A stretch of DNA of 38,005 nucleotides from Oscillospiraceae bacterium (GTDB lineage Bacteria; Bacillota; Clostridia; Oscillospirales; Oscillospiraceae): NCBI GenBank assembly GCA_017619535.1, contig JAFZSD010000059.1, forward strand, positions 1 through 38,005, in the 5' to 3' direction. The position numbers and the translations under genes are program-made. Below, piece after piece: positions 16,182 through 23,833 of the stretch (position 1 is the stretch's first letter; each line of letters opens with the position of its first letter). The notes under the pieces are model-generated. The model was given only the letters and a program-made list of their open reading frames with translations. It had not been told where the DNA came from and ran no database searches.

Positions 16182-17429
16182 TTACATGTCTGACTTTTTG
16201 CGCAGACTGGATGAGCGCAGATACAGCGGTATAGCGGCTAACTGCGCCGCGACGGAAACGGCGATCATCACGGGAACGGACGCGTCGTACAGAACGCCAA
16301 GGAGCCAGCTTCCCAGGAACCAGAAAACGCCGAAGGAGCATTCGAAGATGCCGTAGCCGGTGGCGCGGCTGGCTTTCGGGACCATGCTCGTTACGGCGGC
16401 TTTCAGGATCGACTCCTGAGCGCCCATTCCTATGCCCCAGAGCGCGATACCGACGAGCAGTGTCGGGATAGAGTCGAATGCAAACACAAGTATGGAAAAC
16501 GGTGCGGACAGTATGGTGGACCACACGAGCGCCTTTACGCCCTTTTTGTCGTAGATAAGTCCGAAAAAGAGGGCCGCGACGGCATCCACCAGCATCGCGC
16601 CTGCGTAAAGCAGCGGAAGCGTGCCGGAAGTGACAAATGAGGATGTCTCACTGAGATTCGGGGCGAGCTCCGAATACGTACGTGAAACATGCATGATGAT
16701 GATCGAGTAGTCTATAAAGCCGAAAGCGAAGAGACTTATGCCAACGATATAGAGTATGAACTCCTTCTTCATCTTAAAGGGGATATACTCCTTCGGTTCC
16801 GGTTCGAAGCGCTCGGGGTTGGGGAACTTGAGCCGAGTCACGATGAGCAGGATGAGCGTTATAGCGCCGGGGATAGCGAGTACCTTAAAACAGGTCGAAT
16901 ATGCCTCGTACACCGAGCCGTCAGTCTTGCGGAGCATAACAAGGTAAAGTAGAACAGGCCCGAGGAACGCTCCGATCTGATCGAGCACCTCCTGGATGCC
17001 GAAACTCTTGCCGACGCCTTCCTGGGATGCCGCAAAGGACATGATAGTATCCTTCGCTGGCTTTTTTATCGCCTTGCCCATGCGCTGGATAACGAGCAGC
17101 AGGCACGCCGCGATCCAGCCGTGTTCTCCGACCAGCGCCAGCGCAGGCACGGCGAATATATCCAGCGCGTAGCCGATGAGGGTCATCGGCCAGTACTTTT
17201 TCGTCCTGTCGGTGAGCTTGCCGAATACGTAGCGCATCGAATAGCCGATGAGCTCGCCCAGTCCGGATATGAAGCCGATGGTCGCTGCAGACGCGCCCAG
17301 GAGAGACATATACGCACCTCGGATACTGGACGCGCCCTCGTGCGTCATATCCGAGAACAGACTCACTATACCGAACAGGATGATGAAGACCATCGCCTGC
17401 GAGAGTTTTTTCCTTTTGCCATCCGTCAT
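16182..17429 (-). CDS. MFS transporter of unknown substrate
   Basis: A 415-residue protein with twelve predicted membrane helices. It belongs to an MFS subgroup marked by SLFSDMTHEGASSIRG in helix 1, GFISGLGELIGYSMRY, the A-motif-like loop GKLTDRTKKYW, and the conserved segment QRMGKAIKKPAKDTIMSFAA followed by GIQEVLDQIGAFLGP. A second loop motif, GLIYDKKGVKA, marks the other half. I cannot assign a substrate: members of this subgroup are usually annotated only as permeases. The ATG lies 9 bases after GGCGGT, with a TTGAAT/TACACT promoter upstream. The gene stands alone between a convergent terminator and the tRNA-Gln terminator. Confidence 0.87.
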   Translation of the reverse strand: MTDGKRKKLSQAMVFIILFGIVSLFSDMTHEGASSIRGAYMSLLGASAATIGFISGLGELIGYSMRYVFGKLTDRTKKYWPMTLIGYALDIFAVPALALVGEHGWIAACLLLVIQRMGKAIKKPAKDTIMSFAASQEGVGKSFGIQEVLDQIGAFLGPVLLYLVMLRKTDGSVYEAYSTCFKVLAIPGAITLILLIVTRLKFPNPERFEPEPKEYIPFKMKKEFILYIVGISLFAFGFIDYSIIIMHVSRTYSELAPNLSETSSFVTSGTLPLLYAGAMLVDAVAALFFGLIYDKKGVKALVWSTILSAPFSILVFAFDSIPTLLVGIALWGIGMGAQESILKAAVTSMVPKASRATGYGIFECSFGVFWFLGSWLLGVLYDASVPVMIAVSVAAQLAAIPLYLRSSSLRKKSDM

Positions 17430-17453
17430 CTTGTGAGACCGCCTTTCGTGTCC

Positions 17454-17482
17454 AGTGTATCAAAGTCGGCGGCGACATTCAA
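17454..17482 (-). promoter_or_regulatory. Promoter of the MFS transporter gene
   Basis: On the minus strand: TTGAAT (17482-17477), 17-base spacer, TACACT (17459-17454), 25 bases before the start codon. Confidence 0.6.
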
Positions 17483-17545
17483 CAGTTTCCCGGAGCAATT
17501 TCCGTTTGTAATGAATGCGGGCAGAAAACTGAGATCTTTATGTAC

Positions 17546-17579
17546 AAAAAACCCTGTAGTGTGAAAACTACAGGGTTTT
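17546..17579 (-). terminator. Intrinsic terminator of tRNA-Gln
   Basis: A 13-bp perfect stem (17548-17560 with 17567-17579) with a six-base loop; read on the minus strand it ends ACTACAGGG followed by six T. It starts four bases after the tRNA 3' end. Confidence 0.9.
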
Positions 17580-17582
17580 AAA

Positions 17583-17656
17583 TGGCAGCGGGAGAAGGAT
17601 TCGAACCCTCACAAACAGAGTCAGAGTCTGTCGTGCTACCTTTACACAATCCCGCT
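17583..17656 (-). tRNA. tRNA-Gln (anticodon CUG)
   Basis: A 74-nt cloverleaf on the minus strand. The acceptor stem AGCGGGA pairs with TCCCGCT; the D arm is GTG...CAC with AAAGGTAG in the loop; the anticodon stem ACAGA/TCTGT encloses loop CTCTGAC, giving anticodon CTG (plus-strand 17622-17624). The T arm has loop TTCGAAT. Discriminator G and CCA are encoded. It decodes CAG. A TTGACA-N17-TATAAT promoter lies just upstream and a T-rich terminator just downstream, so it forms a single-tRNA transcription unit. Confidence 0.96.
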
Positions 17657-17669
17657 AAACGCAAGGGCA

Positions 17670-17698
17670 ATTATATATACAATCGCCCCGTTTGTCAA
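17670..17698 (-). promoter_or_regulatory. Consensus promoter of tRNA-Gln
   Basis: On the minus strand: TTGACA (17698-17693), 17-base spacer, TATAAT (17675-17670). Both boxes match consensus exactly, as expected for a stable-RNA gene, and end 13 bases before the mature tRNA. Confidence 0.92.
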
Positions 17699-17723
17699 GC
17701 GTTTTTATTTCAGATTCAGGAAA

Positions 17724-19007
17724 TCATTCCGTGAGCGAGAGCGCGTGTTCAATGTCGGAGATGATGTCCTCCACGTCCTCGATGCCGACAGAGAGGCGAA
17801 CCAGATCGGCGGAGATGCCGGCGGCTATGAGCTGCTCGTCGTTCATCTGGCGGTGGGTGGCGTTCGCCGGATGGAGAATGCAGGTCTTGGCATCGGCGAC
17901 ATGTGTGGCTATGGACGCGAGACGCAGTTCACGCATAAAATCCTCCGCAGCCTTACGGCCACCCTTGAGGCCGAAGGAGATGACGCCGCAGGAGCCGTTA
18001 GGCAGGTACTTCTTCGCACGCTCATAGTACTTGTTGCCGGGCAGACCGCAGTAATTGACCCATGCGACCTTCTCATGTTTGGAGAGGTATTCAGCGACGG
18101 CCTGGGCGTTGGCGCAGTGTCTTGGCACGCGCACGTGAAGAGACTCGAGACCGAGGTTGAGCAGGTAGGCGTTGAACGGTGACTGCATGGAGCCGAAGTC
18201 ACGCATGAGCTGTGCCGTAGCCTTTGTGATATATGCCTTGCCCAGACCGAACTTTTCGGTGTATACGACGCCGTGGTAGCTGTCGTCGGGAGTGGTGAGA
18301 CCGGGGAACTTGTCGGAGTGGGCGTCCCAGTCGAAGTTGCCGCTGTCGACGATTACGCCTCCGAGAGAGGCGGCGTGGCCGTCGAGGTACTTGGTTGTGG
18401 AGTGGATGACGATGTCGGCACCCCACTCGAAGGGACGGCAGTTTATCGGGGTCGCGAAGGTGTTGTCGACGATGAGAGGAACACCGTGGGCGTGAGCGGC
18501 TTTTGCAAAACGCTCGATGTCGAGCACTGCCAGCGCGGGGTTCGCTATGGTCTCACCGAATACGGCCTTCGTGTTCGGACGGAAAGCGGCGTTCAGTTCC
18601 TCGTCGGTAGCGTCGGGGCTGACGAATGTGAACTCGATTCCCATACGCTTCATGGTAACGGCGAAGAGGTTGAACGTACCGCCGTAGATCGTGGAAGAGG
18701 ATATGACGTGATCGCCGCAGCCGGCGATATTGAAAACCGAATAAAAAGAAGCGGCCTGCCCCGAGGACAGCAGCATGGCGGCCGTGCCGCCCTCCAGGGC
18801 GCAGATCTTGGCCGCAACCATATCGTTCGTCGGATTCTGGAGACGGGTGTAGAAGTAGCCCTCAGATTCGAGATCGAAGAGCTTTCCCATCTCTTCGCTG
18901 GAATCGTATTTGAAGGTGGTACTCTGGATGATCGGGATCATCCGGGGCTCGCCGTTCTTCGGCGTATAGCCCGCGTGTATGCAGTTCGTGTTGATCTTGT
19001 AGCTCAT
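17724..19007 (-). CDS. metY: O-acetylhomoserine sulfhydrylase (MetY type)
   Basis: A 427-residue PLP enzyme of the Cys/Met metabolism family. MetY makes L-homocysteine from O-acetyl-L-homoserine and sulfide, in direct-sulfhydrylation methionine synthesis. The PLP-lysine motif HSTTKYLDGH gives Lys206; YFYTRLQNPTNDMVA, the SSGQAA turn and VDNTFATP are typical, and a length near 430 separates MetY from the ~380-residue cystathionine enzymes. AGGAG lies 8 bases before the ATG. It starts 49 bases after the histidine kinase gene on the same strand with no clear terminator between them, so some read-through is possible. Sulfhydrylase specificity is inferred from length and sequence; a methionine gamma-lyase is the main alternative. 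Confidence 0.9.
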   Translation of the reverse strand: MSYKINTNCIHAGYTPKNGEPRMIPIIQSTTFKYDSSEEMGKLFDLESEGYFYTRLQNPTNDMVAAKICALEGGTAAMLLSSGQAASFYSVFNIAGCGDHVISSSTIYGGTFNLFAVTMKRMGIEFTFVSPDATDEELNAAFRPNTKAVFGETIANPALAVLDIERFAKAAHAHGVPLIVDNTFATPINCRPFEWGADIVIHSTTKYLDGHAASLGGVIVDSGNFDWDAHSDKFPGLTTPDDSYHGVVYTEKFGLGKAYITKATAQLMRDFGSMQSPFNAYLLNLGLESLHVRVPRHCANAQAVAEYLSKHEKVAWVNYCGLPGNKYYERAKKYLPNGSCGVISFGLKGGRKAAEDFMRELRLASIATHVADAKTCILHPANATHRQMNDEQLIAAGISADLVRLSVGIEDVEDIISDIEHALSLTE

Positions 19008-19056
19008 GGTAGGTTCTCCTGTTTGATTGATATAAGGTCATTGGCCTTCACGGGCT

Positions 19057-20517
19057 TCAGTTGTCTGCTTCGCTGTCCGGATCTGAGGGACAGCAGGGGA
19101 AATCGACGGTAAAGCGCATGCCGCCCTCCGCCCTGCGTTCCGCGGATATACTGGCGCCGAGTTCGTCCACTGTGCTGCGGACGATGGCGAGGCCGAGACC
19201 GCTGCCGCCGGCTTCCCGGGAACGGGCCTTGTCGACCCTGTAGAACCGGTCGAATATGTGGGGCAGATCGTCTTCCGGGATGCCCACGCCGGTGTCTTCG
19301 ACGGTAAAGCGCACCATGCCGTCGTCCGTATTGTTCAGAGTTACGTCGATATCTCCGCCGTCCCAGTTGTACTTGATCGCGTTTTCGATAAGGTTAAGCG
19401 TGATATGCCGGAGTTCGTCGTCGGAAGCGTATACGAAGCAGTCCGTGCCGAAGTGTTCAGAGATGGTCACACCGCGTTCGTCAGCCAGAGGCTGGAGAAC
19501 TCGGATCGTGGAACGCACGTTTTCCGCCAGGTCCATGCGGGAACGGTCAGGAGTTATATCGTTGTCGAGACGGGTAAGAGAGATCAGTTTTTCCGTGGTC
19601 CGGGCGAGCCTCGACGCCTCGTTGCCTATATCCGTGATGAACTCACGGGCCATTTCCGGGGTCATGGTATCGTTCTGGAGGATGCTGTCGCTCAGAAGCC
19701 GTATAGACGCCAGCGGCGTCTTGAGCTCGTGGGAGGCGTCCGCAACGAACTGCTGGCGGCGCTGCTCCGTCTCCTGAAGACGGGAGGTGAGATCGTTGAA
19801 CTCGGAGCTCAGCCGCGTGAGCTCGTCGTTGCCGGTCACCCTGATACGGTACTCGTATTCTCCTTCACGGACCATCACGATGGCATCCATGATCTTGTTT
19901 ATGCGCTGCATGGTTATGCGTATGACGATCAGCGTCGCGATAACGGTGAGCGCGGCGATGATGATGGAGAGATTGCGGGCGCGGTCCTGCAGACCTATAA
20001 GCACAGAACCCTGCTCCTTATCCAGTTCGCTCATGCAGAACGCTCCAGCAGTGGTTCCGCCGATCATTACGGGGACCGAGATGCTGCTTGAGAAAGCGTC
20101 GTCGTAAAAGCGCGAGTAAAACACGTCCCTGCCGTCAAGGGCGCGCTGCAGGTGCTCCTCGATCTGGGCGTCGGGGATGTTGTCATCGTCCATCTGGGAG
20201 GAATAGAGTTTCTCTCCCGACGGATCCACCACGATAACGCGCGCAAAATCACGGACCTCCAGAATATCGAACACCTGGCTGACGTTCTCCTTCGACAGAT
20301 GGTCCAGCGCGGACAGCGAGGTGCTTATAACGGAGGCCTGAGTCTCAAGAGAGGTCTGCTTCGAGGTGAACATCATATTTCTGGAGGCCGTCAGGAAATA
20401 CGTGTTTATGAGAAGCAGCAGAACGGCTATTATAGCGATGAACAGGGCTGAGAGCCTTGTTACGATGCTGTTGAAAAAGCCGGTTTTGTTTTGACTAGCC
20501 TTTGAAATAGTAGCCAA
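19057..20517 (-). CDS. Sensor histidine kinase with HAMP domain
   Basis: A 486-residue membrane sensor. Membrane helices at about residues 21-43 and 183-203 frame an extracellular sensing region of ~140 residues; HAMP follows (about 204-250), then the HisKA domain with the H-box ASHELKTP (phospho-acceptor His263). The ATP-binding domain shows LNLIENAIKYN (N box), DTGVGIPED (G1), FDRFYRVDKARS (F) and GGSGLGLAIV (G2). The best start is a TTG at 20517, 23 bases inside the end of the response-regulator gene; no well-spaced ribosome binding site precedes it (GGGGAG abuts it), so coupled re-initiation is likely and the exact start is uncertain. The pair resembles PhoR/WalK-type systems. Divergence from a D,D-carboxypeptidase-like gene suggests a cell-envelope signal. 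Confidence 0.92.
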   Translation of the reverse strand: MATISKASQNKTGFFNSIVTRLSALFIAIIAVLLLLINTYFLTASRNMMFTSKQTSLETQASVISTSLSALDHLSKENVSQVFDILEVRDFARVIVVDPSGEKLYSSQMDDDNIPDAQIEEHLQRALDGRDVFYSRFYDDAFSSSISVPVMIGGTTAGAFCMSELDKEQGSVLIGLQDRARNLSIIIAALTVIATLIVIRITMQRINKIMDAIVMVREGEYEYRIRVTGNDELTRLSSEFNDLTSRLQETEQRRQQFVADASHELKTPLASIRLLSDSILQNDTMTPEMAREFITDIGNEASRLARTTEKLISLTRLDNDITPDRSRMDLAENVRSTIRVLQPLADERGVTISEHFGTDCFVYASDDELRHITLNLIENAIKYNWDGGDIDVTLNNTDDGMVRFTVEDTGVGIPEDDLPHIFDRFYRVDKARSREAGGSGLGLAIVRSTVDELGASISAERRAEGGMRFTVDFPCCPSDPDSEADN

Positions 20518-21172
20518 CTCCCCACTTGGTCATGATGCGTTCCGGCGACGCGGGATCGCGTTCGAGTTTTTCGCGCAGGCGGCGGACATGGACGTCGACC
20601 GTGCGGATATCGCCGTGATAATCGTAGCTCCAGATGATGCTGAGCAGGTTCTCGCGGCTGTATACGTGGTTGGGATTCTTCATAAGGAGCTCTATTATAT
20701 CGAACTCCTTGGCCGTAAGATCGACGGGTTTGCCGTCGCTCTTGGCGGTACGGCGCTGGGGGTCTATCGAGATATGGCCGATCGTGATCTGGGCCGTGCT
20801 GCTCTGGTCCGTGAGAGCGGAGCGGCGCAGCAGAGCGCGGATCCTGGCCTTGAGCTCAAGGATGTTGAAAGGCTTGGTTATATAGTCGTCCGCGCCGTAC
20901 TCGAAGCCCATGATCTTGTCAGTGTCCTCGCTGCGGGCGGTGAGCATGATGATGGGCACGGTCGAGAATTCCCTTATCTGCATGCAGGCCTCGAGACCGT
21001 CAACGTTGGGCATCATGAGATCCAGGATTATAAGGTCAAAACGGGTCGCACGGGCCAGTTCCACCGCCTTCGCGCCGTCATAGGCTACGCTGACCTGATA
21101 GCCTTCGCTCTCAAGATTGAATTTGATGCCTTTTACAAGAAGGACTTCATCGTCGACAACGAGTATTTTCAC
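20495..21172 (-). CDS. Response regulator, OmpR/PhoB family
   Basis: A 225-residue response regulator. The receiver domain has the acidic pair DDE (7-9), phospho-acceptor Asp51 in LIILDLMMPN, the switch LTAR and the conserved Lys in ITKPFN. A winged-helix DNA-binding domain follows (LTAKEFDIIELLMKNPNHVY, then TVDVHVRRLREKLE), ending GVGYYFKG. The start is GTG at 21172, with AAAGGAG at 6-base spacing. The 3' end overlaps the kinase gene by 23 bases, so they form one operon. The divergent carboxypeptidase-like gene is the obvious candidate target. Confidence 0.95.
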   Translation of the reverse strand: MKILVVDDEVLLVKGIKFNLESEGYQVSVAYDGAKAVELARATRFDLIILDLMMPNVDGLEACMQIREFSTVPIIMLTARSEDTDKIMGFEYGADDYITKPFNILELKARIRALLRRSALTDQSSTAQITIGHISIDPQRRTAKSDGKPVDLTAKEFDIIELLMKNPNHVYSRENLLSIIWSYDYHGDIRTVDVHVRRLREKLERDPASPERIMTKWGVGYYFKG

Positions 21173-21296
21173 GGAAAACTCCTTTCAGATATGAGCCGGT
21201 ACGTACATTCGACTGTTGCTGTGGGTCTGAAACTGCTCTCATCCGCTGACCCCGCAGGAAACTCTGCGGGTGCGGAGCATTATTTGCCGGTTTATG

Positions 21297-21325
21297 TTGT
21301 ATTGGGAAACAATATTTGGTATACT
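21297..21325 (+). promoter_or_regulatory. Promoter of the carboxypeptidase-like gene
   Basis: TTGTAT (21297-21302), 17-base spacer, TATACT (21320-21325) with an extended -10 TGG just before it. Downstream, an inverted repeat TACGG-N5-CCGTA (21331-21345) and a direct repeat ACCATAC (21327 and 21345) sit near the expected transcription start and could be a regulator site. Confidence 0.65.
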
Positions 21326-21397
21326 GACCATACGGGCATTCCGTACCATACAGATATTACCACATAATAATTGTAACATACATTGCGGAGTTTTTGA

Positions 21398-22825
21398 ATG
21401 AAAATTTTTCGAAAAATACTGCTTCTCGCGCTTGCCGCCGTTCTTGTGCTGACAGTTTCGGCCCCGGCGGCGCTGGCCGCCGAGAATATATCGCCTCCGG
21501 CCCGTTCCGTGATCCTAGCGGAGGCCACCACAGGCGAGATACTGTATGAATACCAGACCGCGGTCGAGTATGACGACGCGAATCTTTCCAAGATAATGAC
21601 GCTTCTCCTCGCCGCCGAGGCGATCGAGAAGAACGCCGTTTCAGGGACCGACACGGTAGAGATAACCGAGGCGATGCTGCCCGGCGAGGAGACCGAATAC
21701 AGAGGTGTCGAGCTCACCGCCGGCGAGACGATCGCTTTCAGCGACCTGCTGTACTGCATCCAGATGGCGTCCGCTGACGACGCGGCAAATGCCGTCGCAG
21801 TACATGTGGCCAAGTCGGTACCGGCGTTCGTGGATCTCATGAACGAAAAGGCGAAGGAACTCGGCTGCACCCATACGAATTTCACTACGCCCAGCGGACT
21901 GGACTCCGAAGGGGAGTATACCACGGCGAAGGACGCGTACCGCGTGTTCACGGCGGCGCTGTCGTATCCGCTTCTCGAGACGGTGTTCAGCAGCACGCGC
22001 TATACAGTGGCTGCTACGAACGTCGGGACCAAACGGTCTCTGTACGCAGAGAACGCGCTCCGGGTCAAGGACGGCGATGATTATCTCGAGAGCTGCAGCG
22101 CAGGCTGCCTTTCCGGGAATTCCTACGACGGATATATGTTCGCCGCGGCCGCCGGCACTGAAGAACTGTCCCTTATCGCGGTAGTATTCGGCGACTACAG
22201 TTCGGCCCTCTTTTCAGGCGCCAAGAGGCTCTTCGACTGGGGCTTCGAAAACTTCTCATGGAGAACGGTCGTGTCTACCGATATGGTGCTCGGCGAGCGC
22301 AAAGTGGAACTCAGCGAGGGCGACAAACGGGTGAAGATCATGCCCTCGTCGGATATCACGCTGCTGCTGGACAACGACATTCCGGACAGCGACTTCGACA
22401 AGGATATCGTGATCTACTCCGAGAGGGAAAGCGGCAGCCTCAAGGCTCCTATCGCGATGGGGGACATCCTGGGCGAGCTGACTCTCCGCTACAGGAACAG
22501 GAACTACGGCACAGTAAAGCTCGTATCCGGCACAAATATCGATCTCATGCGTTCCGAATACATCAAGTCGTCTGTGAAAGAAACGCTGAAGCAGAGCACC
22601 GTGCGGAAGGTGATAGCCGGCGTCATCGCCATGTTCGTACTGTACTTCGCATATGTGCTGTTCGACCTTATCCGCAGGCTGCGTAAAAAAAGAAAGCTGA
22701 AGCTCATTAAGAGACGCCTTATCGAGGAGAGACGGTCAGGAGGAAGACCTCCGGAAGCGGAAGACGCCGCGCCGTTCGTGTCCGGCAACGGGCCTGGCGG
22801 GCCGCCTGAGGATATGCAGTACTAA
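21398..22825 (+). CDS. D-alanyl-D-alanine carboxypeptidase-like protein lacking the catalytic motifs
   Basis: A 475-residue exported protein with the PBP5/DacA (peptidase S11) layout: signal peptide cut after ALA near residue 27, a transpeptidase-like domain to about residue 270, a beta-rich C-terminal domain, then a membrane helix (about 405-425) and a basic tail (RRLRKKRKLKLIKRR). DacA enzymes trim the terminal D-Ala from peptidoglycan stem peptides. Here the catalytic motifs are altered: SxxK reads NLSK (Asn62 in the serine position, Lys65 kept), SxN reads SAD (125-127), and KTG reads SAG (234-236). The surrounding fold signatures remain (AEATTGEILYEYQ, LSKIMTLLLAAEAI, NFTTPSGLD). It is therefore probably a non-enzymatic envelope protein, such as a binding or regulatory paralogue. 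It is divergent from a response-regulator/kinase pair. Confidence 0.88.
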   Translation: MKIFRKILLLALAAVLVLTVSAPAALAAENISPPARSVILAEATTGEILYEYQTAVEYDDANLSKIMTLLLAAEAIEKNAVSGTDTVEITEAMLPGEETEYRGVELTAGETIAFSDLLYCIQMASADDAANAVAVHVAKSVPAFVDLMNEKAKELGCTHTNFTTPSGLDSEGEYTTAKDAYRVFTAALSYPLLETVFSSTRYTVAATNVGTKRSLYAENALRVKDGDDYLESCSAGCLSGNSYDGYMFAAAAGTEELSLIAVVFGDYSSALFSGAKRLFDWGFENFSWRTVVSTDMVLGERKVELSEGDKRVKIMPSSDITLLLDNDIPDSDFDKDIVIYSERESGSLKAPIAMGDILGELTLRYRNRNYGTVKLVSGTNIDLMRSEYIKSSVKETLKQSTVRKVIAGVIAMFVLYFAYVLFDLIRRLRKKRKLKLIKRRLIEERRSGGRPPEAEDAAPFVSGNGPGGPPEDMQY

Positions 22826-22830
22826 TGATA

Positions 22831-22863
22831 ACGAGGCTTCGGGAAAAGATCCCGAAGCCTCGT
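22831..22863. terminator. Bidirectional terminator
   Basis: A perfect 13-bp stem ACGAGGCTTCGGG (22831-22843) with 22851-22863 and loop AAAAGAT, between the convergent carboxypeptidase-like and fumarase-fusion genes. CTTTC follows on the plus strand. Confidence 0.85.
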
Positions 22864-22885
22864 CTTTCATGTTGTTACAGCAGGG

Positions 22886-23833
22886 TTATCTGCGGACAGC
22901 GTATTCCTCACGCGCACTGCGGAAGATGCTGTTTCCGTATGAGTCGACGCCTACGGTTAGAGGCAGACCCTCGACCGTGAAGCGTTTGACCGACTCGCAG
23001 CCGAGCTCGGGAAAAGCGATCTCTTCCGCGGACACGATGTGTTTCGCGATGAGAGCGCCAGCTCCTCCGGTGGCGCACAGATAGACCGCGCGGTTTTTGA
23101 CTATCGCCGCTTCGACCTCGTCGCTGCGCTCTCCCTTGCCGACTGTAGCGGCGAGACCGAGAGAGTAGAGCCGGGGAGCAAACCTGTCCATCCGGGAAGA
23201 CGTGGTCGGCCCGCAGGAGCCTACGGCGTGGCCTTCGGTCCCTGGAGTTGGGCCTGCGTAGTAGATGACCGCGTCCTTAAGGTCGAAGGGGAGCGGCTCT
23301 CCCTCATCCAGCAGGTGGAAGATCTCCTTGTGGGCCGCATCGCGCGCCGTATAGACAGTGCCGCTGAGGAGCACCCTGTCTCCGGCGTGCATCTCAGGTA
23401 TTCGGCTGCGGAGCTCGTCGGTCGAGACTGCGAATTCACGCCGTTCAGGAGCTGTTTCCGAAGCCGTCCTGAGTCGGAGTATCTTTTTGGGCGCGCTGCG
23501 TACGACGGCAGTGAGTTTCCGCGCTGCCGGGACAAGCGATTCCCCGAGCCTGGTCAGGCGGACCCTAGCCGCTGCGGGGGGCGTTTCTTCACTGTCATTT
23601 TTTCCTGATCCGGAGCCGTAGCCGGCTTTTTCCAGCGCCTGCAGCGCTGCGTCAAGACGGCTGCGCAGGAGCTCGGCCTCGTCTGTCAGCTCGCCGACAG
23701 TCTTTTCGAGCGCGTCCGCTCTGGCGGCCTGCGCGTTCCGCTCTTCTGCCAGAGAGAGGATATAGCGCGAGACGTCTCCGCGGTCGAAACCGCCGAAGAG
23801 CTTCTTTCTGAACTTGTGACCGTTGTTATCCAT
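22886..23833 (-). CDS. DivIVA-like domain fused to a class I fumarase beta-type domain
   Basis: A 315-residue protein with two unrelated parts. Residues 6-30 (HKFRKKLFGGFDRGDVSRYI) resemble the N-terminus of DivIVA-like proteins and lead into a coiled coil to about residue 70, then a linker. From about residue 131 there is a complete beta domain of class I (Fe-S) fumarase/tartrate dehydratase: LLSGTVYTARDAAHKE (155-170), a YYAGPTPG loop, GPTTSSRMD (208-216), CATGGAGALIA and VEGLPLTVGVDSYGN. This domain normally pairs with an alpha subunit carrying the 4Fe-4S cluster; no alpha gene is in the window. The start ATG shares a base with the stop of the upstream lipoprotein gene (TGATG), so the two are coupled. 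DivIVA-like heads bind curved membrane or division sites, so the fusion may place a fumarase-like domain at the envelope. Confidence 0.85.
   Translation of the reverse strand: MDNNGHKFRKKLFGGFDRGDVSRYILSLAEERNAQAARADALEKTVGELTDEAELLRSRLDAALQALEKAGYGSGSGKNDSEETPPAAARVRLTRLGESLVPAARKLTAVVRSAPKKILRLRTASETAPERREFAVSTDELRSRIPEMHAGDRVLLSGTVYTARDAAHKEIFHLLDEGEPLPFDLKDAVIYYAGPTPGTEGHAVGSCGPTTSSRMDRFAPRLYSLGLAATVGKGERSDEVEAAIVKNRAVYLCATGGAGALIAKHIVSAEEIAFPELGCESVKRFTVEGLPLTVGVDSYGNSIFRSAREEYAVRR

Noticed and set aside
17583..17656. tRNA-Gln as an integration site for a mobile element
   Set aside because: No integrase, no repeated tRNA 3' end and no composition break were seen nearby.
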